DNA from: Heracleum sosnowskyi
Taxonomy: Eukaryota; Streptophyta; Magnoliopsida; Apiales; Apiaceae
Assembly: GCA_030848705.1 (NCBI GenBank)
Contig: CM061245.1
Span: 42,908,711-42,972,710, forward strand
DNA: 64,000 nt
Direction: 5' to 3'
Of the stretch, positions 10,456-23,000 are shown piece after piece (within the stretch, counting starts at the first letter, position 1; the number at the start of each line of letters is the position of its first letter). A program made the translations under genes and the position numbers. Below the pieces are notes generated by a model, which saw only the letters and a program-made list of their open reading frames with translations, searched no databases and was not told the origin of the DNA.

Positions 10456-11211
10456 TGTTTCCTTCTCAAAATGGTAGCAAAACTCTATCTTTTTGTTGAT
10501 CTTAAACTCATGTATAAGATTGCTGCAAATAGAGTTGATTTCAATCTTGCTTACTTGATTATTTTCAAAATGATTGCTGCTACTAAAACTGGTTTTATGC
10601 CTTATGGAATGTTGTTGACACAAGTCTTTGAGTATCACAAGCTTGACACCTCCCACTTACCTTTCTTTCATGTTACCTCTACCATTTCTGACCAAACTAG
10701 GAGAGTGTCTATCCCACTAGAGGGTCATAATATAGGTAACCCTGCCGTGTTAATTGCTACTGACTTAGTACCTGGTAATTTGCATGCTCCCATTGAACTT
10801 GATGCTCCTATTCCTACTGTCGTTGTTGCTCATGTCTTACCCGCTATTGATTTGGTTGGTTTGGAAAATACTGTTAAGAGTATGTCTGATAAACATGATG
10901 TTTTGGTTCTTGACTTTGAAAATCTGAAAATCATGTATCAAGCCTTGTCTCTTAAGTATGACCAATTAACAACTAGAGTGGAAATGCTTGTATCTGCTAT
11001 CACTAATGTTGTGGGTAGGGCTAGTGTTATTGAAGATGGTTTGGCACATGTCTTGAATGTGCAATTTGCTACGAATAATGGTTTTGCTGGTAATGCTAGT
11101 GCTTCTCTTGTGCCTTCCTCCTCTATGATACTTGCTCCTATGCCAGTTGGTGATGCTCCTGCTAAGGTGAACTTGAATGATCCTGTTGATAACTCAGTTA
11201 TTTACACTTAG
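10453..11211 (+). CDS. Extra-ORF protein fragment of RT3 (plant transposon protein type)
   Basis: 252-codon ORF. The segment NLAYLIIFKMIAATKTGF followed by MPYGMLLTQVFEYH resembles the C-terminal part of the domain often annotated as putative plant transposon protein, found in the extra ORF of SIRE-like elements (recognised from memory, not searched). The remainder is Val/Ala/Asn-rich with a possible short coiled coil near residues 135-185. An in-frame stop lies four codons upstream, and the upstream DNA belongs to RT2 on the other strand, so this is the truncated 3' end of a longer ORF and the ATG is not a real start. Confidence 0.5.
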   Translation: MCFLLKMVAKLYLFVDLKLMYKIAANRVDFNLAYLIIFKMIAATKTGFMPYGMLLTQVFEYHKLDTSHLPFFHVTSTISDQTRRVSIPLEGHNIGNPAVLIATDLVPGNLHAPIELDAPIPTVVVAHVLPAIDLVGLENTVKSMSDKHDVLVLDFENLKIMYQALSLKYDQLTTRVEMLVSAITNVVGRASVIEDGLAHVLNVQFATNNGFAGNASASLVPSSSMILAPMPVGDAPAKVNLNDPVDNSVIYT

Positions 11212-12732
11212 GACTATAACATTGTTGATTAAGTTGGTTCTTGGTTGCTTGTTGTTGTTTGGTTGTGACTGTATAACATTATCTGTTGTTGTGCTATCTA
11301 TCTTTATGTTTTATGTATTTTACTTTCAGCTCATGTATTGTAGTCTTGATCCTCTTGGTTCTTTGAACTCTGTTAGCTTTTGTCTTTAGCTTCTGGTTTG
11401 TTGGACAATACTGCTATGTTGATTGTGATGTATCTAAACTTTTGTAGCCCTTGAGGCTTTATCAGTTGTTGCTTATGAATGAATGAATGGTATTTAGTTT
11501 AATCTTTGCTTTAGAATAATTCATTTGCATACTTAGGACACAACACACACTTCACTGATCCTATGGACTGCATTGATTTCCTTGTGAGAACTCCTTGATC
11601 TGAACCCAGGGTGAACTGGCACTAGATCATTTGCATTATACTTGTGCTAGTTAAAAGGATTTTGACAGGTTTCTTGAGTTCATGGAGTTGAACAACTTTT
11701 GAACTTAAGGAAATTTCTCTATAAGCACTGTTTGTACTCCACAACTCTATCTTTGTTCATTTCTTAAATTTATAAACTTTTATTTTCACTCTAATGTCTT
11801 TTAATTCACAGGAGAGTGATGATGACATTGTTCTGAGCTCAAAAAAAAAAATTAAAAGAAAAATCTCTCAAAATCCAATTCTCTTTTTAAAATTGCTCAA
11901 GTAATAACACTTGATTTTTTTGTAGCTTGCAGATTTCCTCTTCAAGTCCATTCGAGACTATTATCATTTTTAGAAATTTATTTTACTTAGAATGGGAAAA
12001 TGTGTATTCAGTTTCTAGATTTTGTAATTTTAACCCAGAAAATGGAGTGTATTAGTGGCTGGTTTGGAGAAATAAGGATGCGGGAGTTGGATTTTCTTTG
12101 TAAAATGTTTTTAACATTTTTCTTTCATATTCCCTATACCCGAATACTTTGTTCTCTTTAATGTTATTTTTGGCAATTTTAGTCGAAAAGGAGAAGAGAA
12201 ATGTGTGTGTTTATTACATTTACTTATTGGATTTTTGTATTATTGTAGACAATTCAATTAAGGGGAAGAAAAATTCAAAATCTTTAGTTTTGGACTTCAT
12301 GGATTAATTTCAAATCTTTTACACACGTGGAACTTAGGGGAAGCAAGCATATCATTCGGGAAAAAAAATCTATAAGACTTTGTACTTATTAACGGAATTT
12401 TCGAATGAAAAGGAATGGAAATATTTGATACACACTTATCAACTCGGTATAAGTTTCTCGAACTCATTTACATGCTAAATGTACCGAATTGATATTATGT
12501 GTGCACGTATGTGCTTAAAACTTGACAATATGTGCTTATTTGATTAATTGTTTTAAATATTGTCAATCTTGTATGCTTGTATGCATTAAAATGAAAATAG
12601 TTTTTTAAGATAGGGGAAGCTCACCAATTTAAAATTGGCAACCCATATAAAACTTGTTAGGCATACACATACACACACATATTTAATTTCTAGAAATGAA
12701 GTTTCGACAAAATTTACCAAAAACGGGAAGAT
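11212..12732 (+). other. RT3 3' untranslated region
   Basis: AT-rich, with no ORF that matches a known domain. It contains an A-run near 11841-11850 and several GGGGAAG strings (12270, 12338, 12614) of the kind seen before polypurine tracts. The last, AAACGGGAAGAT, directly precedes the LTR. Confidence 0.45.
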
Positions 12733-15700
12733 TGTGAGGTGCATGATTCTCCACTTAGGTTTTGGTATTTTGTCTTACTTCAAATATAAATTAAATTACG
12801 TCTAAGGAATCCTCCCTTAGGTTTTACTTGTGGCATTTCTCGGGAATTAAGTCAAAAAGTCAAAGTATATCAAAAATACTTTCCGACACACTTTATTTGG
12901 AATCTACTTAGAATAGATATATCAAATTGATGATAGACAACGGCTAAAGGCATGCAAACCGAGACTTTTTAAACACTACTTTTATGAGCCATAAATGTTC
13001 ATTTTATTTAAAAAGAGTGTTGTTCTTAAATGTTTTACTCTCAAATATTTTGGATATATTTATTAAATATTTATATTCAATTTACCATGCCAAAAGTCAT
13101 GCCAATAGGCCAAAAATGTATTTTATTCCAAAATACCCGTAAATCCTTATTTATCCGAATAAAATCAATTTTAATTCCAACTTATTTATTCCTTGAACTT
13201 TATGTTTATCACTTCATATGGAATATTATGTTTGAATATTTTTCAATTCAAAACATTTGTCTATGTTGTCGGTAAAGACAAATGAATTTTTCGGTCGCTC
13301 CGGAAGGCTGTTTTAGCATTCGAAAAATCTGAAATAATAATTCCACATATCTTTTTGACTTGAAACTTGGGATTTGTCATTAGTATCTCTAAATTGATTT
13401 TTAAAATAAGTTTCATAATTTTTGGATGACGTTTTTTCGGGACCCCTAAAATCGATACGTAATTGATTTATTGGTCGCTTAAAAGTCATAGATGGTCAAC
13501 AAATTTCAAGGTGAAATTTTGATCATATTCCTCTGGGAACATTTCAAGATGAATCCCAAATTTTCATAATTTTTAGTGTATTTTTCTATATATTTCAAGA
13601 TATAAGTCATTACGTGTTTTTTGTGCTTATCGGGTAAATCGAACATGCTTTTAATTTGAAATTTGAATTGCAATAGATATATGTGTATCTATATCAGCTG
13701 ATGTATGCTATGTGAAATCACTCCTAGATATTTTCTTGGCCTAGATGTTGCTTGCCACTTGTCATGCTTTGATTGGTTCACATTTTCACCATTTTGGCTA
13801 TAAATAGTCTCATTCTCTTCACAATTTTCTCAAGCCTTTTTGAGCCAACTACATGCTGAAGAAATAAGCCTAGAAATACTCTCAAGATCATTAGCTAATT
13901 TGACAAAAACGTTTCTTTGTTATAGCCTTGTTTAAACCTCAGTTTTTACACCATTTTGGCTTGATTTCTTCGCTCTTTTTTGCTCAAACCCACACCCAGC
14001 TTTGGTCATATTTTAGGCAGGCCCCAAGAACATTTTAGGCAGCCTATAGACCTTATTTTAAGATTGGTTTAGTCACCCTTGAGACCCAGCTTGGTTATAG
14101 CTTTCTGATGACCTTTTTCGAGTAGTTTTGGTGTGTTATTTTGGCTTCTTTCTAGCTAGTTTCTCTTGTTTTCTTTTTAGATCTCAAAAGTTACCTAGTC
14201 ATATATTGTTGTTTACTTATGTTATGTTTACTTACAAGTTCGTGTGTGTTAGTTTAACGCATATTAGCGTGGCAAAAGCCGAATAATATTATACTTGTTC
14301 GTTATTGCACTTGTTTACAACTTGACCACTAACAATTATTTATATACTTGTTCTTGAAGCTTATTCGTTTAGTATATAAATATTTACAACGAAAAAGATC
14401 AATCTATCTCTTTGTATACTTGTGGTTTGATTTAGTTAGTAACAATCTTGAAAAAGAGGCAACTTTGTTTTCTTGAACAAAAGACCTTTCTTGAATTGTG
14501 AAAACTAGTTTGGTTTTGCTTACTTTGGTTAAAAATAAGATAACCTTTAGTAGCCTTTTATAAGGTGAAATAAGATCATGATTTATAAGCAAAACTTGGT
14601 TATTTTGTCTTAAAATCCATAAACTTTTAAGTTTAACATCTTTAAGGAATTTTGAAAGACAAAACCATTTGAACTTGAATCTTGAACTAGTCATCTCATT
14701 TCTTGGCCTATAACATTCGACCCTATTGTCTAAATAAATAAAAATCCCCCGTCCTTTAACGAGATAAAATATTGCCTCAGATTTGTATTAAGACAAGACT
14801 AGTTCAAACAAATTCGTTTAGTTTCTATTTGGCCTTAGTAATATTCGGCCTTATAGAAATAATATATATTGTTTATATACTTGTTGGTTTAGAAGTACCT
14901 AAGTCCTTGACTTAAATTCTTTACTTAACGAATATATATTTATATATATTGTGTTAACACTTAACTAGTTATATACTTGCTCAACTTGTTGTTATCTTGA
15001 TATATAACTTGTGAGTTGTTAAGTGTTTATTTTTATCTTGTACTAACTGTACATCTAATTGGCGCATTTATATTTATTAACTAGTTAGACTTTTTAGTTT
15101 ATATACTTGTGTTTTATTTGTGAGCTAGTACCGTAACATACTAGTTTGCTTCTTTTATCTATCTGAAGGATTGTTTGGTTCGTAGTGCTTGTTTTCTAAA
15201 CTTGTAGTGAGGTGAAGTGAAGTGAGGTGATCCTTGTTCTAAGACCCAAGTCTTAGGCATACTAACGGGGAGTTAGTAGCCTTTGCACCGTGAGGAAAAG
15301 GAAAGATCTAAGACCTAAGATCTAAGACCCAAGACCGACAAGTTGTAGAAGAACATAGTCTACAAAGGGTGTTACTTCGACTTTGAGGATGTAATGGGGA
15401 GTTGCGCTCCAAGACGAGTCTAGTAGTGTTAGCTATTTTATTTTGAGGAATTTTACTTGTTGTATAGATCTAGGATAAATAGACAATGTATTTGTGTTTT
15501 GTAAAGGCTTCTCTGCCTACTATAAGGAGTGCTTCTTTATAGTGGTGAATCTCGAGTCCGGGAGGAGCTCAGGGACTGGAGTAGGGGTGAGCGAATCCGT
15601 TAGGGGTTGCGCCATCGTGAAACAGGATAAAATCTTTAGTGTGGTACTCTCTTTTCTTTTTTGCTTTACTTTGCGCATTTTAAATCGTTTACACTTTAGT

Positions 15701-15817
15701 AACATATTTAAAAACAAGGAAGAAAGTTTAAACGCCAAACTCTAAAGTTTTTAAAGGGTAATAAGCTATTCAACCCCCCGCCCCTTCTAGCTTATTTTCC
15801 CCGCTTCGGGACCTACA
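12733..15817 (+). repeat. Putative 3' LTR of RT3 (about 3.1 kb)
   Basis: Starts TGTGAGGT right after a purine tract and ends GACCTACA, giving a short imperfect TGTxAGGT inverted end pair. A CTATAAATAG box at 13798-13807 lies about 1.07 kb in, and CTATTCAACCCCCC occurs about 45 bp before the end, as in the RT1 LTR. No second LTR is present for comparison, so the borders rest on end motifs only. Three kilobases is long for a copia LTR; an insertion inside it, or a wrong border, is possible. Confidence 0.45.
13798..13807 (+). promoter_or_regulatory. TATA box of the RT3 LTR
   Basis: CTATAAATAG followed about 30 bp later by a CA/CT-rich potential start region; position is compatible with a U3/R boundary. 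Confidence 0.45.
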
Positions 15818-16059
15818 CTCCGTAAGGTTACGATTTCTCGTATACTTCGATATTGAAAAATTTTATTTAAAATTTTGTTTCTCTAGAAAAATTTCTGGTT
15901 ATGTCCCTTGTTCAATCCTCTTTTTCCAATTACAAAACATTTGTAACTACACACATATAAGAGTTAATTAGATATAGTAGTTGAGTGTGATAGTCGTAGG
16001 ATCGATCATAATTGTAACAACATACATACAAGAACCAATTAAAAAGGTATAATAGTTTG
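15818..16059. other. AT-rich spacer
   Basis: Short stretch between the RT3 LTR end and decayed-gene copy 1. Nothing recognisable. Confidence 0.3.
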
Positions 16060-17094
16060 GTATTCTAGTTTTTATAGTTTGGTGTGCTAGTTGTAGAATT
16101 AATAACTTGACTTTTAGTTGTAACAACATACATACAAGAGCCTATTACATATAAAAATTGTAGAATAGTCACTCAATTTTTACAAGGAACTTTTATATCA
16201 GACTTTTTAGGAATCATGTGTGTCAATGATTAAATGAAATAAATTTATTTTGCATGATGTAGTGCACATTAATGTACAGTCATCCTGCATTGTAACAAAA
16301 CAACATTATACAAAACACTATTATGTAACTGAACTTTTCCATAATTTTTAAAATTTTCAAGAATGAATGATGATTGTGACACAAGAGATAATTCAACTTG
16401 ATTTTAAAGCGATGTGACGTGATTTGCTACCATTTGAACACATCTGTTGGCACTATATATTACAAGTAATGTAATTATTGTAGTGGTAAACTATTACTTA
16501 AATACTAATGTCAACACTCCACAATACAAATTTAATAGTTTCAACACGTAATATATACCTAAATACTAGTCCCAACACTACACAATATGATTAATATATT
16601 GAACAACTAGAAATATTGACCGGGATTTGAAAAGTATAGATATATGGTCAAAACTCAATTTATAACTTTAGTTGCGCCGAACTTTCAAAAAATATTTATG
16701 TCTTCTTAGGTCTCAGGCTACGTCGAGTTAGACTTTTACCAGGACCAAATTTTATGTGCACCTAACGTGTGTTATTTTTGCGGTATTTTTTCGATTGTTT
16801 GACAATTAAAATGATAAATATAAATAAATATAATATTTATATTTATTCGTAAATATGTAATACATGTATATTATAGGTGTGTGTGTGTGGCTCGTATATG
16901 TGAATAATTCTCAATTTTCAGCATGTGTTTCATCCGAAATTTATGTGAATTTTTTTAAATTTTGGGCCAACTCCATGCTTTTGTCAAATTGGGTGGAGAA
17001 TTTTCTAGATCTTTTATAGGTTAGGCTATGTTAGGCTCTTGGGCCTGAAATATTGGTGCATCTACGGTACTTGAAACCTAAATACTTATTATAA

Positions 17095-19410
17095 ATACGT
17101 TAATCTACAACATTTGTACCATCCGCCTCCAACCTTTTCTCATCTTCTTTCCACCCGTCGCCCCCTCCTCTTTCTTTCTTTCTCTCGATCTATCTCTCGA
17201 TCTCAATCTCGATAAAATAAAACTTCAAAGCATTGCATTTACCATGTGAAATCTCGGTTTTTTTTGTTAAAACTTGAAAAACATCACCACCATCAAGATT
17301 AATCCAATTTAAAATTGATTTTTATATGTGTTATTTGTGCTCATTTTCGGATATGTTCAAATTTGCTCGATTTGCTGAGTGTTCTTTCTTGTTATGTTCA
17401 AAAAATGCCTTGCATCTTGATTTTATCTGAATCAACTCGGTACGTCATCATTTAAACTGATTTGTTGTGCAAATATATATATATATATATATAAACTTTT
17501 GCGCCTATTCTTTTTAATCTCTGTTTTTTCCTTGAATTTGTTTTTTATGTTATTAAAAACATAACCTAAAACTAATCCAAAACTCAATTATATGTTATGT
17601 TATTAATATAGATACATCAAATGGTCGCTTATAAATTTTGATTGAATTTTGGGTTTAACATAAACCAAGTTACGCGAAAATTCATTTACAATTTTGATTT
17701 ATATTAATATCTGTATTATTTAGAAATAACTGATTTGTTTAAAAAAAAAAGGAATATGATGAAGATGTAAATTGTTAACCTTTTTGTGACATAATTTATT
17801 AATATTAGTCAATATGAGTTTTCTTCCTCAAATTGCATATATCCTATTCTATTGTTTTAATTATAAATTTTGATTGATGTTTAAATCTACAGGAAACAAT
17901 GAAGAAAGTGCTCCAGAAACGATGTAAATCTATTTACAGGTACATTCCTTTATTTATTCTAACAATCTTTTTTAAGTTTATGAAAATAATGTGATAAATA
18001 TTCATATTATTGGTTCATGTTTGATATTTGTAGTTTCTTATTTCGAACCAACTCGTCCTAATTTTTTTTTTTAATGGGGTGTTGAAAAAATATTATAACA
18101 TTAGTGGTGTTTCAAAAAAACTGATTTGATTATTGTAGTCATATTTTGAATTATCTTTTTTCAATTTCTCTCGGTCTTTTTTCTAAAGAGGCTCACGTAT
18201 GTACTTGAGAGATTTGTTTTTGGAACTCGAGTTTAGAAATATATAGACCTTTTTTTCTTGTTACATCTTATCAGCGCATGCCGCACAGAGTTAACTTTGT
18301 AATGTACAAAGACTTAATATGACTGAAATTTTTACCATCTCTGATTTAATAGTGAGGAACTCCAAGGCTGAAGGAGGAATTTGGAAAAGCCTAATGTTTC
18401 CGGCAAACTTAATGCCAAAACTTCCGGGAATGACTTTTGCATTGAGGTTAACTCTTCAACTTTCTTTCTGTTTTCTCTCACTCGGAAATTAATCTATATA
18501 GATTTAATGGAAACACATATTTCTGTTTTTTTTTCATTTTATGTAACATATTTTAAACCATAGGTTGAATGTCCATCCATCGCTGGAAGGCTCTATTAAC
18601 AAATGATTCAAGTGCAACCCCAAAAAACCATGTTTGAAAATAAGGTATGTGTTTTCGCATATTTTATAATTTAGACGTGTTTGAAACTGTCGTAATTTAT
18701 CTAATATGAAAATGTATGTGTTTCCACATATTTCATAAGCCTTGCGACCTCAGATGCTCGGAGCCTGTTCATGTCATACCGTCCAAAGGCTTGATAAGAA
18801 CGTGTTGTATGGAACGCATCCGAGTGCTGTAGGAGATGTGTCGCAGCAATTGGAGATGCCTCCACACATGATGCAAACACCATGGCCTTCACAGTGAATG
18901 TCCTCAAGTAAGAAGGTGAGCTTTTATTTTTTATTTTTTTATTTTTTATTTATTTTTGGTATTTTTTTAATTATTAATCTATCATTAATTTGGCAGATTT
19001 TGAAAAATAAAATTAGTGAGTCCAAAGGTATAAATAATTATGAGTTGGACGGCCATTTATTGTCAATGATAGCTTGACATTTATACTCAACAAAAATGAT
19101 ACTAAATTTTTACTTATATAATATTTTGTAAAGATTTAAATAATAGTAATTAATTATTATTATGAAATTACTGATGTAATGTTAGATTCAGGGCACTCAG
19201 AAGCCTGGTGAGCTGATGGATGCTGTGAGCATGTTCATGTCGTCGCAGTCCATGAGTGCCGCATGAGAAGTGTCATAACAATTGCAATTGCAGATGCCAC
19301 AACAGATGGTACAAACACCAGAGCCTTCACAGTCGATGCTCGAAAGTAACCTGAAGACTTCAGGGAAGCAGATCAACATAATCTCTATCAAGTACCCCCA
19401 CCACAAGTTA
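17095..19410 (+). pseudogene. Unidentified gene remnant, copy 1
   Basis: Gene-like layout on the plus strand: a CT-rich leader (17130-17215), a short putative exon ending AG/GT near 17893-17940, one near 18350-18445, one near 18565-18645, and two successive exon-like blocks at about 18810-18915 and 19235-19345. The last two encode variants of EVSQQL..MPxxMVQTPxPSQSM and carry splice-like ends. Comparison with copy 2 favours a frame reading ANLMPKLPGMTFA in the 18350 block. No open frame connects the blocks, and the translated pieces do not match a family I know. It could instead be a multi-exon non-coding RNA. The 68-codon minus ORF at 18701-18907 is a shadow of this exon. Confidence 0.4.
17473..17493. 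repeat. (AT)n microsatellite
   Basis: About ten AT units in the copy 1 first intron-like region. Confidence 0.85.
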
Positions 19411-20061
19411 ATTGTAAACTGCAAAATTTTAGAACTACGAATTTAACAAGTGCAAACTCATAGCCTCATATATTAACTAAAGGGGAGGTAAAAAACCTGT
19501 AATAATTAGCCATAGTTTCAACAGTAGCAGTCTTGTTAATCCATCTTCCGTTATGCTTCCAAACTGCAACTCCTCCGCTAAGCTCTTAGATTTCTCACCA
19601 CTCTTTTCTGAGTCATTAAATATAATAGTTTGGTGTGATAGTTGTAGAATTAGTCATTGCATTTTCACGGAGAATGTCAAGATAAAATTTTATTAAACGT
19701 GAACCGTGCACATCAATAGTTAGATGAAGATATAATTTTATTTTAGATGATGTAGTGCATGCATTAACATACTTTCATTCAGCATTGTAATCAATTAAAC
19801 TTATTGTATTTCATTATATACTTTTTCCTTATTTTTCAAATTTTTGAGAATGAATGATGATTATGACATAACAGATAATTGAAATTGATTTTAAACCGAT
19901 GTGACGTAATTTCCTACAATTTAATCATATTTTTTGAAGTATTATTAACAAGTAGATTATTCTTTTCTCTGAGCACCATTTTTTTTTAAGTATACTATTC
20001 TTATTTACAAGGTAAAGTTGCTTATTATGTATATTTTTTGAATACTTCGTACTTTCATTAA

Positions 20062-23000
20062 TTAAATCAAATCTCTTTCGAGTACATGCGAAATAAACTC
20101 CGGGGGGGTATGATCCCATTCCCCTACACCTGACAAAGAATAGGTAGCTTTTGCTAAAGCATGTGCCACACTATTCGCAGAGCGATAAACAAACTTAACT
20201 AGCACTGGATTTATGTGCTTCAATATTTCATTACAATCACCAACTATTGTACCAAAAATGGTTTCTCCTGGACTTCCATTACACGCAGCCACAAGCACCT
20301 TAGAATCAGACTCTATAACACAGCGATGATTCCTCCTGGTAAGCACCCACGACAGAGCTTCCTTCATGCCAATGGCCTCAGCCTCCCTTGGCGACCATGA
20401 TCCCTCCAACCTGCAACATCTAGCCCCCAGAAACACTCCCTGTGAATCACGCATTACACAACCCACTCCAATACTTCCGTCTTGAAAAACAGCAGCATCC
20501 GTATTTACTTTCACCCAACCATCCATTGGTTTTCTCCAGATATGATCCCATCTATCTGCATTTTCCACCTGGGCTTCTCTCCACTCTGTGAGATAGTGTG
20601 TAGCTGCAGCTCTTACCCCAAAAGCAGAACCATTTATTCGATCCCATACCCATTTGTTTCTTCTGTTCCATAATGCCCACGCCAGCATCCCAATCTGCAC
20701 ACAATTCTCCCTGCTGCATGTTTCAAACACTTTGAGAAATACCATGAAAGTTGTTTCATGTGGCTGTATATGTACCACCTGTTGAAAACCTGCCATACTC
20801 CAAACAGTACGAGCAAAATTACAGTTGACTAGCACATGACTATCTGTCTCTATTGCACTCCAACACCACGGACATTGAGCACTTTGAACCACCTGTTTAA
20901 CTGATAATGCACTCATAGTAGGCAAGCACCCCTGACAAACACGCCACAGAAAATGAGTCACATTACCTGGAAATTTTAAAGACCATAATTTTTGCCAAAA
21001 TTTCTTATGTATGGTCTCAAACTCCCCTTGCAACCACCTGTATGCACTTTTAACAGTGAACTTTCCTTCATCATCTAGTATCCAGGACCAGGTATCACGT
21101 TTCTCAACCATTGGAATCGGTATACGTTTGATTAGTTCAACATCTCTATTATTAAAGATATCCTCAATCACTTCAACATCCCAATTCCGTCCTGTTCCCT
21201 CCATTAGACTTCTAACTTTAATATCCTTTAACTGGTCATACATTGGCGTTGTTATATATCCATTCTCCACATCTGGTAACCAAGGTATCTGCCAAACTTT
21301 AGTCTCCTCACCATTACCAATCTTACGCCTGACTCCTGCTTTAACAACTTCCATAGCCTCCATCAAACTCCTCCAAATATAACTCGGATTGTTCCCCACC
21401 TGTGCTTCAAGAAAAGACACATTTGGGTAGTATCGAGCCTTTATTATCGCAGTTACAAGTCCATTCGTTTGATTAAGTAACCTCCAACACTGTTTAGCCA
21501 ACATTGCTAAATTAAACTTCCTCAACTCCCTAACTCCCAAACCTCTACAATTTTTAGGCATGCACATCTTCGACCAGGCCATCCATTTAACCCCTTTACC
21601 TGATGCTCCCTTCCCCCATATGAATCCGTTCATCTTTCTCTCAATATTTTCACAAATACCCACCGGGATAAGAAACAAGTTCATCCAGAAGCTAGGTAGT
21701 ACTTGAGTTGCCGACGATAACAGTGTTAACTTACCTTGTTTAGAGAGTTCTTTATGCGTCCATCCTTGTAGCTTTTGCTGAACCTTATCTGTCAAAAAAC
21801 CAAATACCTCCCATTTATTCTTTCCCATTCGCATGGGCATGCCAAGATACTTCCCTGGTACCTCAGTTTCCTGGACTTGCAGAATTCTACACACCTCTGC
21901 CCTTGCTTCCAGATTTGTGTTCGGACTGAAAATAACATTCGACTTACTTTCATTAATCATTTGTCCAGAAACAGCTTGGTACTTCTGTAAAATAGCCCTC
22001 ATCATACTTGCTTCACTTTCTGATGCTCTGAAGAAGAAGTAACAATCATCCGCGAAAAGCAGATGAGATACAGGAGGGGCTCCTCGAGCTATTTTGCACC
22101 CATGAATTAAACTGTCTTCCTCATACCTCTTCATTATTCCACTCAAACCCTCAGCACACATTATGTAGAGATACGGTGAGATTGGATCCCCTTGACGCAC
22201 TCCACATTGCGGTTTTACACTCCCAAAAATTTTCCCCCCATGCAGAAAGCTATAGCTCACTGTTTTTATGCACTTCATAATACGATCTGTCCACAGACTA
22301 GGAAAACCAAAACTCTGATGCATAAACTCAATAAAACTCCATTCTAGTCGATCATACGCCTTCGACACATCAACTTTCAAACCTGCAATTCCCATGGCAC
22401 CCTGTGTTTTCCTATGAATATAATGATTTACCTCAAAAGCCACCAACGCATTGTCTGTCAAAAGTCGATTCTCAATAAATGCACTCTGTTGTTCCGAAAT
22501 GATTGTTTGGAGTGTTGGTTTCACCCTATTCGCCATAACCTTTGACAATATCTGCATTAGGACATTACAGAGGGAAATTGGCCTTAAGTCAGCTACTTTC
22601 TTTGGTTGTTTCACTTTGGGGATGAGACATACCAATGTGGTATTTATATTTTCTGGTAGCTCGCCTGTTTCAAAAAATCTCCGGCAAAAATTGCATACAT
22701 CGTGACCAACTATATCCCAATATGCTTGAAAGAAAGACGGGTTCAAACCATCCATACCTGGGGCTTTATCTGGGTGCATAGCGAATATAGCCTCTTTCAC
22801 CTCCTCATTATTTATTGGCAGTACAAGAGTTTGTTTTTGCTCCTCATTTACTTTCTTAAACACAATTCTGCTTGATAAACTTTCCTCCTGACCTGTCGTG
22901 CAAAATATGTTGTCAAAGTATTCCGTAATAAGCCCCCGAATATCCCCCTCTGTATCCTTCCATTCCCCGTTTTCATCCTTCAACCTTTTGATTTTATTAT

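Larger units (their letters stand above)
10453..15817 (+). mobile_element. RT3: 3' part of a SIRE-like copia element
   Basis: Plus-strand order: C-terminal part of an extra-ORF protein (10453-11211), a 1.5-kb untranslated stretch, a purine-rich AAACGGGAAGAT tract at 12721-12732, then a long LTR to about 15817. Gag and pol are missing: the fragment begins where RT2, in opposite orientation, ends. Lineage is inferred from the type of ORF and the CTATTCAACCCCCC string near the LTR end. Confidence 0.6.
16060..19450 (+). repeat. Segmental duplication, copy 1 (unidentified decayed gene)
   Basis: The order of recognisable blocks matches copy 2: a TAGTTTGGTGTG block (16080 versus 19627), GAATGAATGATGATTGTGAC (16360 versus 19850), a TTTGAAAAGTAT block (16627 versus about 26298), a pyrimidine-rich leader (17110 versus 26765), a TTGCATCTTGATTTTATC block (17412 versus 27065), the AAATAATGAAGAAA-type exon (17893 versus 29007), a GATTTAATAG exon (18345 versus 32311) and the EVSxQL-type exon (18810 versus 34990). 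Between these blocks this copy is short because it lacks the transposons that expanded copy 2. Confidence 0.8.
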
